From Pseudomonas mosselii (lineage in GTDB: Bacteria > Pseudomonadota > Gammaproteobacteria > Pseudomonadales > Pseudomonadaceae): a stretch of DNA of 64,000 nt. The DNA lies in contig NZ_VAUO01000007.1 of assembly GCF_005796105.1 (NCBI RefSeq), positions 241,013 through 305,012 on the forward strand, in the 5' to 3' direction. The notes below the pieces were generated by a model that did no database searches, was not told where the DNA came from, and saw only the letters and a program-made list of their open reading frames with translations. Positions 18,155-27,798 of the stretch are shown one piece after another. The translations under genes were made by a program, and so were the position numbers. Position 1 is the first letter of the stretch. Every line of letters starts with the position of its first letter.

Positions 18155-21100
18155 ATGCCCTCGGCAGAATCCAACCCGCTCGACCTCAAGACACTCGCCA
18201 TCAACGACGACACCGTCCTGCGCCCGCAACTGGCCGGCAAGGGCAACCTGCTCGCCGCCGTTCGCCAACCCTTGCAGGACAGCGCCAGTCAACTGCGTCG
18301 CCTGTTCAATCTAGCGCCCAGCCTGCGCCAGACGCTGCACGACAAGCTGCAAACCCATCTGCAGATGGACCCGACCCATTGCGGCCTGCGCCACGCGGAC
18401 AGCCAAGTGACCCTGCTGACGTTCGCCGCCCGCCTCATGGCCAGTCCAGTGGCGGCCAATGCCTTCATGGGCTGGTCGACCTGGGGTTTCGCCGACACCC
18501 AAGCACAAGCTCGCATGAGCGCCGCGGACTGGGCAAGAGAGCTTGGCCCGCGGGTGACTGGCACGAACTTGCAGGCCCAGCGCGATTACTGGGAAGCACG
18601 CATGCCGGGCACTTTCGTTTCACGCCACGCCCACGCCTGCGAGCTGTTGCGCCAGCATTTCAGCAACAGCCTGAACCTGGCCTACGGACTGGGTAGCTTG
18701 GATACCCAGCGCTGGCTGCAAGGCCGAGAAGCTGCGCCGAACTATGCGCAGTTGCAGTGGCGACTCCCAGCAGGCACCAAGCTGACCAGTACGTTCGCCC
18801 TGCTGATCGCCCCGCAGACAGGGCAAACGGGCTGGCTGGCCTACCTACCGTCGCTGTCCACCCATGTGCTGGCATTCGATGACCTAAAGCGCTTGCGCAG
18901 TTGGGTGTTCGAAAACCGCTTCACGTTCTGGTCAGACCCGCGCTCGCCCCTCACCGATGGCAGCCTGGACGATGTGCTGATCACCGAACTGCAAACCGAC
19001 GGCTTCGCGGCCCTGATAGAAGAAACCCAGCGCCAGCAGCAGGAGATCGCCGACCATCATCTGCACCAGATCTGCCTGCAAAGCGAAACCGGCCCGCTGG
19101 ACTGGTCAACGCTGCAAGCCTGGGAAGCGCAACGCCAGGAAATCGTTCGCCAGAACATATCTGCCACGCTTGAGACCAGCATCGAAGAGGTGATGGCCAA
19201 CGATAGCGCACTGGCGGAGGAAGAGATCCATTTTGCCTGTCTGCCCACGCACCTGCCCGTCGGATGGCGCGAGCAGCAGGTCGAGCGCCAGGAGGCCCTG
19301 CTGGAGGCGCATCTCGACGGGGAAAGTGATCCTTCGTCGACCAAGCTCAGCGCGCTGCGTGAGCATCAGACCGCGCTGGACCAACTGCAGGACGCACAGG
19401 ACATCGACCTGCTCGAACTGGCCGAGCCAGTGACCGCTGATAGCCTGCAAGCGCACCTTGCGCCGATCAACCAGCGCCTGGTTCAGGCCTTACTGCTCGA
19501 AGCCCGTATACAGCATGCACTGGGCGAGCTGTCCGACGCTCATCTGGAGTGGGTCGAACAGCTCGTCGAGAGACCTGGGCAAAGCCTGCAACGCTCTGTG
19601 CAAGCCTGCGCCCTGGAACTGGTCAGCGGCGACCGTACATGGCCACTGAACGGCTACATGACATTCCGTGCATTGCCTGAGGAAGACGAGGAAGATCCGC
19701 TGCAATCGGTGCTGCTATACCGTCCAGGGCAACGCGGCGGGCTGATGGCCTTCGAAGACGAAGCGGCCCTTGTCCACAGCCTGCAACTGACCTTGCACGG
19801 TGCCTGGCCCGATGCGCTGTTGGAAACAGCCACGCTCGACGACACACAGCTGCAGGCGCTACTCACCCAAGATACACCGCTGGCCTTCAATCATCCGGTC
19901 ATCGTCTCGGACTTCATGGAGCATTGCGTAGGGGCCATCGTCACCGCGTTGCCTGCCGAGACGTCCCGGGAACTCGCCCGACAGCGCCTGTGTGTCAGCG
20001 AAAACCGCGCCAGGGCCGTTGCCTTCGCGCGCTTGGCGCAAGCCAACCGCAGCAGCCATATTCAGGAACAACTCGCGCCGTTGCAGCACCTCGGCACCGA
20101 GCAACTCGCGGAGCTGGCGACCGAGGTCGACTCGCTACGAAGCGCGCTGCATGCCTCTGCCGACTTGCTCACTTGGAGCCTGCCATCGCGCAGTCAGTTC
20201 ACCCTGCACTTGTTGAATGACCATTTACGCAAAGCGTTCGGCGTACCGGCTATACCACGGATCACCTTGGACATTGCTGACAGCGTCACGCTGAAGAAAG
20301 TGGTGAGCGGCCAGTCGGGAATGGGTGCAGCGTCCAGAGATGTACCAGTCTTCAGTGAGACGCGCCATGATATTGCCCTGGAGGCTTTCATGCTGACGGC
20401 GCTGGATGACAGCCGCCGCTTGAGGCTGGCCAATGCCAAGGTCAAGTTGGACCCAGCGAATCCCGTCCTGGAGCGCGAGCTCACGTCAGCCTACTTGGCA
20501 TCGCTGATCACCGAGCTGGATACCGCCGGCCGCTATGAGACGCGCATCGTCAATGCCTACCTGGGCTTCGCGCAAGAGACGGCCTGGCAGGCGCAATGGC
20601 GCCAGGAAACCTTGCGCAGGCCTTACGAGCATCGCCTGCGGCTGTTGGCTCTGAGCAGGCCGAGCACTCTCGACGCCGATGGCCAGCGACTGCTGGAAAC
20701 ATTCTGCCGCGAGCAGGTCGATGCCAGCGTGGCCAGAACAATCACCTACCACACCCTTGAACTAAGGCCGGGCATTGCCGCCGACGGCTCCACCGATCGA
20801 GTGGGGTTGTCTGGCATCACGGTCATCAATGAAGAGCACACCCCAGTGCTGTTGTACCTGCCAGAGGCACCCAATGGCCAGGTGATCAGCCAGTACCCCA
20901 GCCCTGGCGAGGCATGCGAGGCACTGCAAGACATGGCGCTGGATCCGCAGATGGCCCGCTATCTGGCGGACAAGACCCAGTCCGGCACTCCTGGCGAGAA
21001 CGAAAAGTACATCGAGATGGCCTTGGCAAATGGCTTCAGGTCGTTCATCGCGCTGGGCTCAACCCGCACTGAAAGCTTGCCAACCTATGAGTCTCGCCTG

Positions 21101-23623
21101 GAGATGGGTGAGCTGCTGCGCAGTCATCGCGACTCATCGCGCAGCCAGGCCGATATGGCCTTGGCGGCGCCGGAGGTATTCGACCATTACTTCTTCCTCG
21201 GCCTGAGGTTGGCGCTCGGCATGGTGCCCGGCGCAGGTACGGCCTTATCGCTCTACGACGGCTGGCAGGCGGCGACCGCGGCAGTCAAGGCGTTCGGCAA
21301 TGGCAGTACTGAAGCAGGCCTGCAACACCTGGTCAGCCTGTTGCAGTCGCTGAGCGACGCCATCCTCACCCTCGCCCCCTTGGCGAGCAACCCTGGCCAG
21401 CCTGCAAGCACGGCGCACCTGCTGACACGCCAACGCCAACGCCAGACGCTGCTCACGCCAGTGAGCGAGGTGCGCAAGACACCCCCCAGCCCGTTCATCG
21501 GCTATGAAGCCGAACTGCCAGCCGGCCCGATGCTGCGCTCCACACTGGCACAAGGGGCAGGCGTGTTCGAACACACCGCCACCCAACAACACTACATCCT
21601 ACGCAGCAATACCTGGTATGCCGTCGATTGGGACCCTACCTACGCCACCTGGCGGCTCAAGCCCCAGGGCCTACGCACCTATCGCCAACCGGTGCGGCTG
21701 AGTGAGCAAGGTGCGTGGGAGACGCCGGGCAGGCTCAACGGGCTGCTGGTCGATAACGGTCTGCAAGGAGGGGGCGGCGTGCTGACCACACTATACGACC
21801 AGGGCATCGCCTACTGGCGCCAGCTACTGCGCCGCCAGCCCCGGCAACTGACCGGAATTGAACTGGCGCACGACATCAATGACGAGTTGGTACGCATCAG
21901 AGCGCGCTTGAAAACCAAGCACGCGAACTACCGCTCCGCGCTTCAAGCGGTGGTCGAGGGCGCACATCCGGACGATGCACAGCGGGTGGCGCTTGCCGGG
22001 GCCCGCCAGCAGTTGAGTGATGAGTTCGAACGTAGCATCGAATTCAACTCGCGCAGCATTGCTCGGCTGCAAGAGCAACGCGCGACCCTGAAAAGAACGG
22101 ATTACGCCACCTTCAAATCATTGTGCGAGGCGAATATCAGTGAGATGAGCGAGGCACAGATGCATATTGCATCGGACCGCCTGGTCCTCAGCACGCGGCA
22201 GAGCGAGCTCGCAAGCAACGCATTACAGGCCCTGCAAGACACTATACCGTCGGCGACCACGCGCAAGCGCGTGACACAGGACAGCCTGCTTGCGAATCAG
22301 GAGGTGATCGCAACCCTCACGGAAATAGAACGCTTGGCAATCCGCCATCACGCGAGGTGCAAGACCTTGCAGGGTAAAGCCCTGACTGAATACCTCCAGA
22401 GGGTCTCGAAAACTGGGTTGACGCTGGATATCACCAATGCCCAATTGCTCAGGGCGTCATTCCTGTCGATGACATTGCTCCATGCAAATGCCGTTGAGCA
22501 TTTCCAGGCAAGTGCATTCCTGACGCATTTCATAGAGCACGGCGCCGTATTGCAAAATACGCTCTACAGTCACCTTGCTCTGCCTAAAGCCAATCTCAGT
22601 CGGCCCCAGGAGCGCAACTTCCTCAGCAGTGCGCAACGCCAATATGCGCGCTTCCTGAGCCACCTCACAGCTTGGGAGGACAACTTCCATGACTTGCTGG
22701 CGCCCAATGAAGTTCTGGCGTTACGCCAGCTACTGCGCAAGATTGGAGAGGAAATCGAGGCCACACTCGACAGGGCAGCAGCCACCGCCGCACGCCAACG
22801 CCCAGCCACTCGGCCCGGTCCCGCTGTCAGCCGGCCACGTCTGTTCGAAACGGTGGAAGGGCCGATGATCGGCCGCGAGCACGTCGAGGGCGGACAGCTC
22901 AGCATGCGTATCAACCAGCCGCACTCCGATCGACCACATCGCATCTACGTCAGGAACGAGGCAAACCTGTGGCAGCCCTCCACGCCAGAACGCGCAGCCC
23001 CGACCGAGACACTGCAGCAACTCGTCGACTCCGCGACTGCGCGGCTGGACGATCTTCCAAAGCAGCAGGCCAAGTTACGTCAATACCAGACGCCTGAAGC
23101 CATTCCCGTCGACTTGGAGGACATCGCTCAGGGGCACGCCGAACAACTGCGCTTCATCGCCGGCCAAGTCCGGCGCAAAGCCGGTAGCGCGATCACAGCC
23201 GAACAGCACGCACTCACACAGCGACTGGACGCTGCCGCCGGGCACATGCAGACGCTGGGCCGTCAGTTGCGCACCGCGCAGACCAAGGCAACTGGCAAGC
23301 CAACGGTCGGACACCTGCATTATCTGCTGGAGCAACAGGCGGTGGAGGTGGCCTGGTCGCGTATCTTGAAGCCAAAGCTCGACCGCCAGGGCAATCCTGC
23401 CGAGTACCTGGAGGAGTACCTGGTTCGTGATCGCGCGACCCAATCGCCCCTGTGGTACGCGCACTTCCACTTCCGCAAACGGCCCACACAAGGCTTCAAC
23501 CGGCTCGAAGCCGGTCATCTGAAGCTTGCAAGCGAGCGCGACCTGGGTGCAGGCGCGTGGCGTGGCAGCATGAGCGAAACGCAAGCTAACCAGCTGTTCG
23601 GCAACCTGCGTCCGCCGGCGTAA
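18155..23623 (+). CDS. Very large (1822 aa) putative toxin/effector-like protein, dermonecrotic-toxin/DUF6543 type
   Basis: 1822 aa, starting at ATG 18155 after GAAGGG. No signal peptide is visible. Two related N-terminal-half segments each have a run of amphipathic helices: about residues 20-130 (PQLAGKGNLLAAV...RQTLHDKLQTHL) and about 650-720 (LPSRSQFTLHLLNDHLRKAF). Near residue 1010 there is a hydrophobic, membrane-compatible stretch (FFLGLRLALGMVPGAGTALS). Helical, Glu/Gln-rich segments occupy about 1230-1550. The C-terminal part contains EYLVRD...SPLWYAHFHF, which I associate with large Pseudomonas proteins annotated as dermonecrotic-toxin-domain or DUF6543 proteins. No catalytic motif was identified, so toxin function is inference. 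It stands alone between gshA-tetR and the convergent ssu operon. Confidence 0.7.
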   Translation: MPSAESNPLDLKTLAINDDTVLRPQLAGKGNLLAAVRQPLQDSASQLRRLFNLAPSLRQTLHDKLQTHLQMDPTHCGLRHADSQVTLLTFAARLMASPVAANAFMGWSTWGFADTQAQARMSAADWARELGPRVTGTNLQAQRDYWEARMPGTFVSRHAHACELLRQHFSNSLNLAYGLGSLDTQRWLQGREAAPNYAQLQWRLPAGTKLTSTFALLIAPQTGQTGWLAYLPSLSTHVLAFDDLKRLRSWVFENRFTFWSDPRSPLTDGSLDDVLITELQTDGFAALIEETQRQQQEIADHHLHQICLQSETGPLDWSTLQAWEAQRQEIVRQNISATLETSIEEVMANDSALAEEEIHFACLPTHLPVGWREQQVERQEALLEAHLDGESDPSSTKLSALREHQTALDQLQDAQDIDLLELAEPVTADSLQAHLAPINQRLVQALLLEARIQHALGELSDAHLEWVEQLVERPGQSLQRSVQACALELVSGDRTWPLNGYMTFRALPEEDEEDPLQSVLLYRPGQRGGLMAFEDEAALVHSLQLTLHGAWPDALLETATLDDTQLQALLTQDTPLAFNHPVIVSDFMEHCVGAIVTALPAETSRELARQRLCVSENRARAVAFARLAQANRSSHIQEQLAPLQHLGTEQLAELATEVDSLRSALHASADLLTWSLPSRSQFTLHLLNDHLRKAFGVPAIPRITLDIADSVTLKKVVSGQSGMGAASRDVPVFSETRHDIALEAFMLTALDDSRRLRLANAKVKLDPANPVLERELTSAYLASLITELDTAGRYETRIVNAYLGFAQETAWQAQWRQETLRRPYEHRLRLLALSRPSTLDADGQRLLETFCREQVDASVARTITYHTLELRPGIAADGSTDRVGLSGITVINEEHTPVLLYLPEAPNGQVISQYPSPGEACEALQDMALDPQMARYLADKTQSGTPGENEKYIEMALANGFRSFIALGSTRTESLPTYESRLEMGELLRSHRDSSRSQADMALAAPEVFDHYFFLGLRLALGMVPGAGTALSLYDGWQAATAAVKAFGNGSTEAGLQHLVSLLQSLSDAILTLAPLASNPGQPASTAHLLTRQRQRQTLLTPVSEVRKTPPSPFIGYEAELPAGPMLRSTLAQGAGVFEHTATQQHYILRSNTWYAVDWDPTYATWRLKPQGLRTYRQPVRLSEQGAWETPGRLNGLLVDNGLQGGGGVLTTLYDQGIAYWRQLLRRQPRQLTGIELAHDINDELVRIRARLKTKHANYRSALQAVVEGAHPDDAQRVALAGARQQLSDEFERSIEFNSRSIARLQEQRATLKRTDYATFKSLCEANISEMSEAQMHIASDRLVLSTRQSELASNALQALQDTIPSATTRKRVTQDSLLANQEVIATLTEIERLAIRHHARCKTLQGKALTEYLQRVSKTGLTLDITNAQLLRASFLSMTLLHANAVEHFQASAFLTHFIEHGAVLQNTLYSHLALPKANLSRPQERNFLSSAQRQYARFLSHLTAWEDNFHDLLAPNEVLALRQLLRKIGEEIEATLDRAAATAARQRPATRPGPAVSRPRLFETVEGPMIGREHVEGGQLSMRINQPHSDRPHRIYVRNEANLWQPSTPERAAPTETLQQLVDSATARLDDLPKQQAKLRQYQTPEAIPVDLEDIAQGHAEQLRFIAGQVRRKAGSAITAEQHALTQRLDAAAGHMQTLGRQLRTAQTKATGKPTVGHLHYLLEQQAVEVAWSRILKPKLDRQGNPAEYLEEYLVRDRATQSPLWYAHFHFRKRPTQGFNRLEAGHLKLASERDLGAGAWRGSMSETQANQLFGNLRPPA

Positions 23624-23632
23624 GGTGACATT

Positions 23633-23659
23633 CCCCTGGGCGGCTGAGCAGCCCAGGGG
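23633..23659. terminator. Terminator hairpin between the giant gene and ssuF
   Basis: CCCCTGGGC / GCCCAGGGG, nine-base perfect arms with a nine-base loop, between two convergent genes. No long T-run follows, but position and stem stability suggest a shared transcript end. Confidence 0.65.
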
Positions 23660-23667
23660 AATCAGTC

Positions 23668-23883
23668 TTACAGCTTGGCAATCGACACTTCGGTGGATTT
23701 GACGAAGGCGATGACTTCGCTGCCCACCTGCAACTCCAGCTCTTTCACCGAGCGGGTGGTGATCACCGAAGTGACGATACCGGAGGCGGTCTGTACGTCG
23801 ATTTCCGACAGTACCGGACCTTCGAGGATTTCCTTCACGGTGCCTTTGAACTGGTTGCGCACGTTGATGGCTTTGATGGTCAT
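23668..23883 (-). CDS. ssuF: Molybdopterin-binding (Mop/TOBE) small protein SsuF
   Basis: 71 aa, a single TOBE/Mop domain (INVRNQFKGTVKEILEGPVL, then SEIDVQTASGIVTSVITTRS). Such molbindins bind molybdate in oligomers. It is the last gene of the ssu operon, 32 bp after ssuB, matching the ssuEADCBF order known from P. putida. A molybdate-binding protein has no obvious job in the FMN-dependent desulfonation pathway, and its role is unclear. Confidence 0.9.
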   Translation of the reverse strand: MTIKAINVRNQFKGTVKEILEGPVLSEIDVQTASGIVTSVITTRSVKELELQVGSEVIAFVKSTEVSIAKL

Positions 23884-23915
23884 GGTGTGGTTCCTTCTCT
23901 ATTGGCTTCGGGGGT

Positions 23916-24728
23916 TCAGTGGGCCCAACGCAATTGCGTGGGCAAAGGGGCTACAGGTTCCGGCTCGGGCGGGGTGCCCGGCGCGGACAGAACACGGTTG
24001 AGCACTTCGCTTTCCAGCGCGGCCAGGCGGTGCGAACCACGCGCCCGGGGTCGGGGCAGGTCGACCGAGAGGTCCAGGCCAACGGCGCCGTCCTCGATCA
24101 AAATCACCCGGTCGGCCACGGCGACAGCCTCACTGACATCGTGGGTGACCAGCAGCACGGTGAAGCCATGCTGGCGCCACAGGCGCTCGATCAGTTGCTG
24201 CATCTCGATACGGGTCAGGGCATCCAGCGCACCCAGCGGTTCGTCCAGCAGCAGCAGGCGCGGCTGATGGATCAGCGCACGGGCCAGGGCCACGCGCTGC
24301 TTCTGGCCACCCGACAACGCGGCCGGCCATTCGTCGGCGCGATCCGCCAGGCCGACGGCTTCCAGAGCATCCAGCGCACGCTTGCGCCAGTCGCCGGACA
24401 AGCCCAGGCCGACGTTATCGATCACCTTCTTCCAAGGCAGCAGGCGGGCGTCCTGGAACATCAGGCGGGTTTCCTCGCGGGCATCGGCCAGCGCCGCTGC
24501 ACCGGCCAACAGCTCGCCGGCGCTGGGCTGGTCGAGGCCAGCCAACAGACGCAGCAAGGTGCTCTTGCCGCAGCCACTGCGCCCGACGATGGCCACGAAC
24601 TGCCCGGCCGGGATGTGCAGGTCGATACCACGCAACACGTCACGCTGACCGAAGGTCTTGCGCAGGCCGTTGGCGGCCAACGGGATGCCTCGCAGCAGGC
24701 GCGGCGGCTGTTCCTTGAGCACGGTCAT
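23916..24728 (-). CDS. ssuB: Aliphatic sulfonate ABC transporter, ATP-binding subunit
   Basis: 270 aa. ABC ATPase motifs: Walker A GRSGCGKSTLLRL, Q-loop MFQDARLLPW, signature LSGGQKQRVALARAL, Walker B LLLLDEPLGALD and switch His in LLVTHDVSEA. It powers sulfonate import with SsuC and SsuA. The start is ATGATG: the first ATG (24731) overlaps the ssuC stop; the second (24728) is better spaced from GGAGG and is used here. Confidence 0.94.
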   Translation of the reverse strand: MTVLKEQPPRLLRGIPLAANGLRKTFGQRDVLRGIDLHIPAGQFVAIVGRSGCGKSTLLRLLAGLDQPSAGELLAGAAALADAREETRLMFQDARLLPWKKVIDNVGLGLSGDWRKRALDALEAVGLADRADEWPAALSGGQKQRVALARALIHQPRLLLLDEPLGALDALTRIEMQQLIERLWRQHGFTVLLVTHDVSEAVAVADRVILIEDGAVGLDLSVDLPRPRARGSHRLAALESEVLNRVLSAPGTPPEPEPVAPLPTQLRWAH

Positions 24729-25525
24729 CATGCGCCCTCCTTCTTCGCCACCTGGTACGCCGGGTGCCAGCGCAGCCACACACGTTCCAGGCCACGGGCG
24801 GCCAGGTCGGCCAGTTTGCCGAGCACGGCGTACAGCACGATGGCCAGTACCACCACATCGGTTTGCAGGAACTCACGGGCGTTCATGGCCAGGTAGCCAA
24901 TGCCGGCGCTGGCCGAAATGGTCTCGGCGACGATCAGGGTCAGCCACATGAAGCCCAGGGCAAAGCGCACGCCCACCAGGATCGAAGGCAGCGCCCCCGG
25001 CAGGATCACCTGGCGGAACAGCGAGAAGCCCGACAGCCCATAGCTGCGCGCCATCTCCACCAGCGCCGGATCGACGTTGCGAATGCCGTGGTAGGTGTTG
25101 AGGTAGATCGGGAACAGGGTCCCCAGCGCCACCAGGAAGATCTTCGCTGACTCATCGATACCGAACCACAGGATCACCAGCGGGATCAGCGCCAGGTGCG
25201 GCACGTTGCGAATCATCTGCACCGAGCTGTCGAGCAGGCGTTCGCCCCAGTTCGACAACCCGGTGATGAAGCCCAGCAACAGGCCGATGCTGCCGCCGAT
25301 CAGAAAGCCCACACCGGCCCGCCAGCCGCTGATGGCCAAGTGGGTCCAGATATCGCCGCTGCGCACCAGCTCGATGCCGGCGCTGACCACCGCGCTCGGC
25401 GCTGGCAGGATGCGGGTCGATAGCCAGCCCACGCTGACCGCCAGTTGCCATACCGCCAGCAACAGCAGTGGCAGGGCCCACGGCGCCAGGCGCTTGGGCC
25501 AGGTGGTTGAAGTTGCACGACTCAT
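24728..25525 (-). CDS. ssuC: Aliphatic sulfonate ABC transporter, permease subunit
   Basis: 265 aa with about six transmembrane helices; the first is LAPWALPLLLLAVWQLAV. The inner-membrane permease EAA-like loop (VDPALVEMARSYGLSGFSLF) followed by ILPGALPSILVGVRFALGF marks the BPD-transport domain. It forms the channel for sulfonates taken from SsuA. It lies 10 bp after ssuD and overlaps ssuB. Confidence 0.94.
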   Translation of the reverse strand: MSRATSTTWPKRLAPWALPLLLLAVWQLAVSVGWLSTRILPAPSAVVSAGIELVRSGDIWTHLAISGWRAGVGFLIGGSIGLLLGFITGLSNWGERLLDSSVQMIRNVPHLALIPLVILWFGIDESAKIFLVALGTLFPIYLNTYHGIRNVDPALVEMARSYGLSGFSLFRQVILPGALPSILVGVRFALGFMWLTLIVAETISASAGIGYLAMNAREFLQTDVVVLAIVLYAVLGKLADLAARGLERVWLRWHPAYQVAKKEGA

Positions 25526-25535
25526 GACCCGGTCC

Positions 25536-26684
25536 TCAGCTCTGCGACACGGCTTTAGGCAAAATATCGTTGGCGACCATCTCGCCGAACGGGCTCACAT
25601 AACCGCCTGTCTTGGGTTGCTCGGGACGATTGACGTCCAGGTGCGGGAACAGCAGCTCGGCCACGCGGTACGACTCTTCCAGGTGCGGGTAGCCGGAGAA
25701 GATGAAGGTATCGATGCCCAGGGCTGCGTATTCCTTGACCCGCGCGGCGACGGTCGGGCCATCGCCAACCAGCGCGGTACCGGCACCACCGCGCACCAGA
25801 CCGACGCCGGCCCACAGGTTGGGGCTGACTTCGAGTTTGTCGCGATTGCCGTTGTGCAATGCGGCCATGCGCTGCTGGCCCACCGAGTCGAAGCGCGCCA
25901 GCGATGCCTGGGCACGCGCGATGGTGTCGTCGTCCAGGTGCGAGATCAGCTTGTCGGCGGCGGCCCAGGCCTCTTCGTTGGTTTCGCGCACGATCACATG
26001 CAGGCGGATGCCGAAGCGCACTTCGCGGCCTTGGGCGGCGGCTTTCTCACGCACCTGGGCGATTTTTTCGGCCACGGCCGCTGGCGGCTCGCCCCAGGTC
26101 AGGTACAGCTCGACCTGTTCGGCGGCCAGGTCCTGCGCGGCGTCAGACGAGCCGCCGAAGTACAGCGGCGGGCGCGGTTGCTGGATCGGCGGGTAGAGCA
26201 GTTTGGCGCCCTTCACCTGGATATGCTTGCCATCGTAGTCGACCACTTCGCCTTCCAGCACCTTGCGCCAGATGCGGGTGAACTCGACGGAGGCTTCGTA
26301 GCGTTCCTGATGGTTCAGGTGCAGACCGTCACCGGCCAGCTCGTCCGGGTCGCCACCGGTCACCAGATTGAACAGTGCACGACCGTTGGACAGCCGGTCC
26401 AGGGTAGCGGCCTGGCGCGCAGCCACGGTCGGCGAAATGATGCCGGGGCGCAACGCCACCAGGAATTTCAGGCGTTCGGTCACCGGGATCAGTGAGGCGG
26501 CGACCAGCCAGGAGTCCTCGCAGGAACGTCCAGTGGGGATCAGCACGCCACCGAAACCGAGGCGGTCAGCGGCTTGTGCGATCTGCGACAAGTAGCCGTG
26601 GTCGACGGCGCGGGCGCCTTCGTTGGTGCCCAGGTACTTGCCGTCACCGTGGGTGGGAAGAAACCAGAAGATGTTCAGGCTCAT
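25536..26684 (-). CDS. ssuD: FMNH2-dependent alkanesulfonate monooxygenase
   Basis: 382 aa bacterial luciferase-like (LLM) flavin monooxygenase. It oxidises C1-type alkanesulfonates to aldehyde and sulfite using FMNH2 supplied by SsuE. Family landmarks are NIFWFLPTHGDGKYLGT at the N-terminus, IPTGRSCEDSW, FLVALRPGIISPTVAARQAA, FNLVTGGDPDEL and PPLYFGGSS. A strong ribosome-binding site (TGAGGAG) supports the start. It is in the middle of the ssu operon. Confidence 0.95.
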   Translation of the reverse strand: MSLNIFWFLPTHGDGKYLGTNEGARAVDHGYLSQIAQAADRLGFGGVLIPTGRSCEDSWLVAASLIPVTERLKFLVALRPGIISPTVAARQAATLDRLSNGRALFNLVTGGDPDELAGDGLHLNHQERYEASVEFTRIWRKVLEGEVVDYDGKHIQVKGAKLLYPPIQQPRPPLYFGGSSDAAQDLAAEQVELYLTWGEPPAAVAEKIAQVREKAAAQGREVRFGIRLHVIVRETNEEAWAAADKLISHLDDDTIARAQASLARFDSVGQQRMAALHNGNRDKLEVSPNLWAGVGLVRGGAGTALVGDGPTVAARVKEYAALGIDTFIFSGYPHLEESYRVAELLFPHLDVNRPEQPKTGGYVSPFGEMVANDILPKAVSQS

Positions 26685-26745
26685 TGGAGTTGTCTCCTCA
26701 AGGGTGGCTCAAGGCCGGGGCCGCGCCCCGGCGCTGGCGAAGGGT

Positions 26746-27711
26746 TCAAGGCGCGCTGGCGACCTTGGCCGGGGGTGTCCAGATCACGTCCTTGATGCTC
26801 AAGGGCTTGGGAATCAGCTTTAGGGCCTGGAAGGTGTCGGCGATCTTCTGCTGCGCAGCGATGACCTCGGGGGTCAGTGGAGCGGCACCGTAGCCTTGGC
26901 GCTTCACCGACGTGAGGGTGATGTCAGCGGGCAGGCCCAACAGTGGCGCGACCTGCGCGGTGACCTGCTGCGGGTTGGCCTGGGACCACTGGCCCACGGC
27001 GCGCACTTCATCGATCAGCGCACTGACCACCGCCGGGTGCTGGGTCGCGTAGCTGCGCGTGGCCAGGTAGAACTGGTGGTTATCCACCAGGCCCTTGCCG
27101 TCACGCAGGGTGCGCGCCTGGAGTTGCTGTTCGGCGGCAGCCTGATACGGGTCCCAGATCACCCAGGCGTCGACACTGCCACGCTCAAAGGCGGCGCGAG
27201 CGTCGGCCGGCGGCAGGTACACAGGCTGGATATCGCTGTACTTCAGGCCCGCGTCCTCCAGGGCGCGCACCAGCAGGTAGTGCACGTTGGAGCCTTTGTT
27301 CAGGGCGACTTTCTTGCCCTTGAGTTCTTTTACCGACTGGATGCTCGAGCCCTTCGGCAACAGAATCGCCTCGCTGTGCGGGGCAGGCGGCTCATAGGCG
27401 ACGTAGAGCAGATCGGCGCCAGCAGCCTGGGCGAATACCGGTGGCGTCTCACCGGTTACGCCGAAGTCGATGGAACCGACGTTGAGGCCTTCGAGCAGTT
27501 GCGGGCCACCGGGGAACTCGGTCCATTGCACGTCGATGCCCTGGGCTTTGAGGCGCTGTTCCAGCGAGCCTTTGGCCTTGAGCAGCACTAGGGTGCCGTA
27601 TTTCTGGTAACCGATGCGCAGGCTCTCGGCCTGGGCTTGGGTGATGGCGCCGAAGGACACAGCCGCCGCAAACAGGGCGACCAGACCGCGACGCAAGAAG
27701 ACTGTGCGCAT
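26746..27711 (-). CDS. ssuA: Sulfonate ABC transporter substrate-binding protein
   Basis: 321 aa periplasmic protein with a Sec signal peptide (cleavage likely after ITQAQA, residue 28). The mature part starts ESLRIGYQKYGTLVLLKAKG, typical of SsuA; GVTGETPPVFAQAAGADLLY and YEPPAPHSEAILLPKGSSI follow. It captures alkanesulfonates for SsuBC. The ATG has AGGAG upstream. It is placed between ssuE and ssuD. Confidence 0.94.
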   Translation of the reverse strand: MRTVFLRRGLVALFAAAVSFGAITQAQAESLRIGYQKYGTLVLLKAKGSLEQRLKAQGIDVQWTEFPGGPQLLEGLNVGSIDFGVTGETPPVFAQAAGADLLYVAYEPPAPHSEAILLPKGSSIQSVKELKGKKVALNKGSNVHYLLVRALEDAGLKYSDIQPVYLPPADARAAFERGSVDAWVIWDPYQAAAEQQLQARTLRDGKGLVDNHQFYLATRSYATQHPAVVSALIDEVRAVGQWSQANPQQVTAQVAPLLGLPADITLTSVKRQGYGAAPLTPEVIAAQQKIADTFQALKLIPKPLSIKDVIWTPPAKVASAP

Positions 27712-27798
27712 GGCGCTCTCCTGTGCGAGTGGGTTCGGGTAGCACCTGCTTGCCTCGTTGACGGGCGAGTAAGGTGGAAAAACAGTGAAGCGGGTGGC

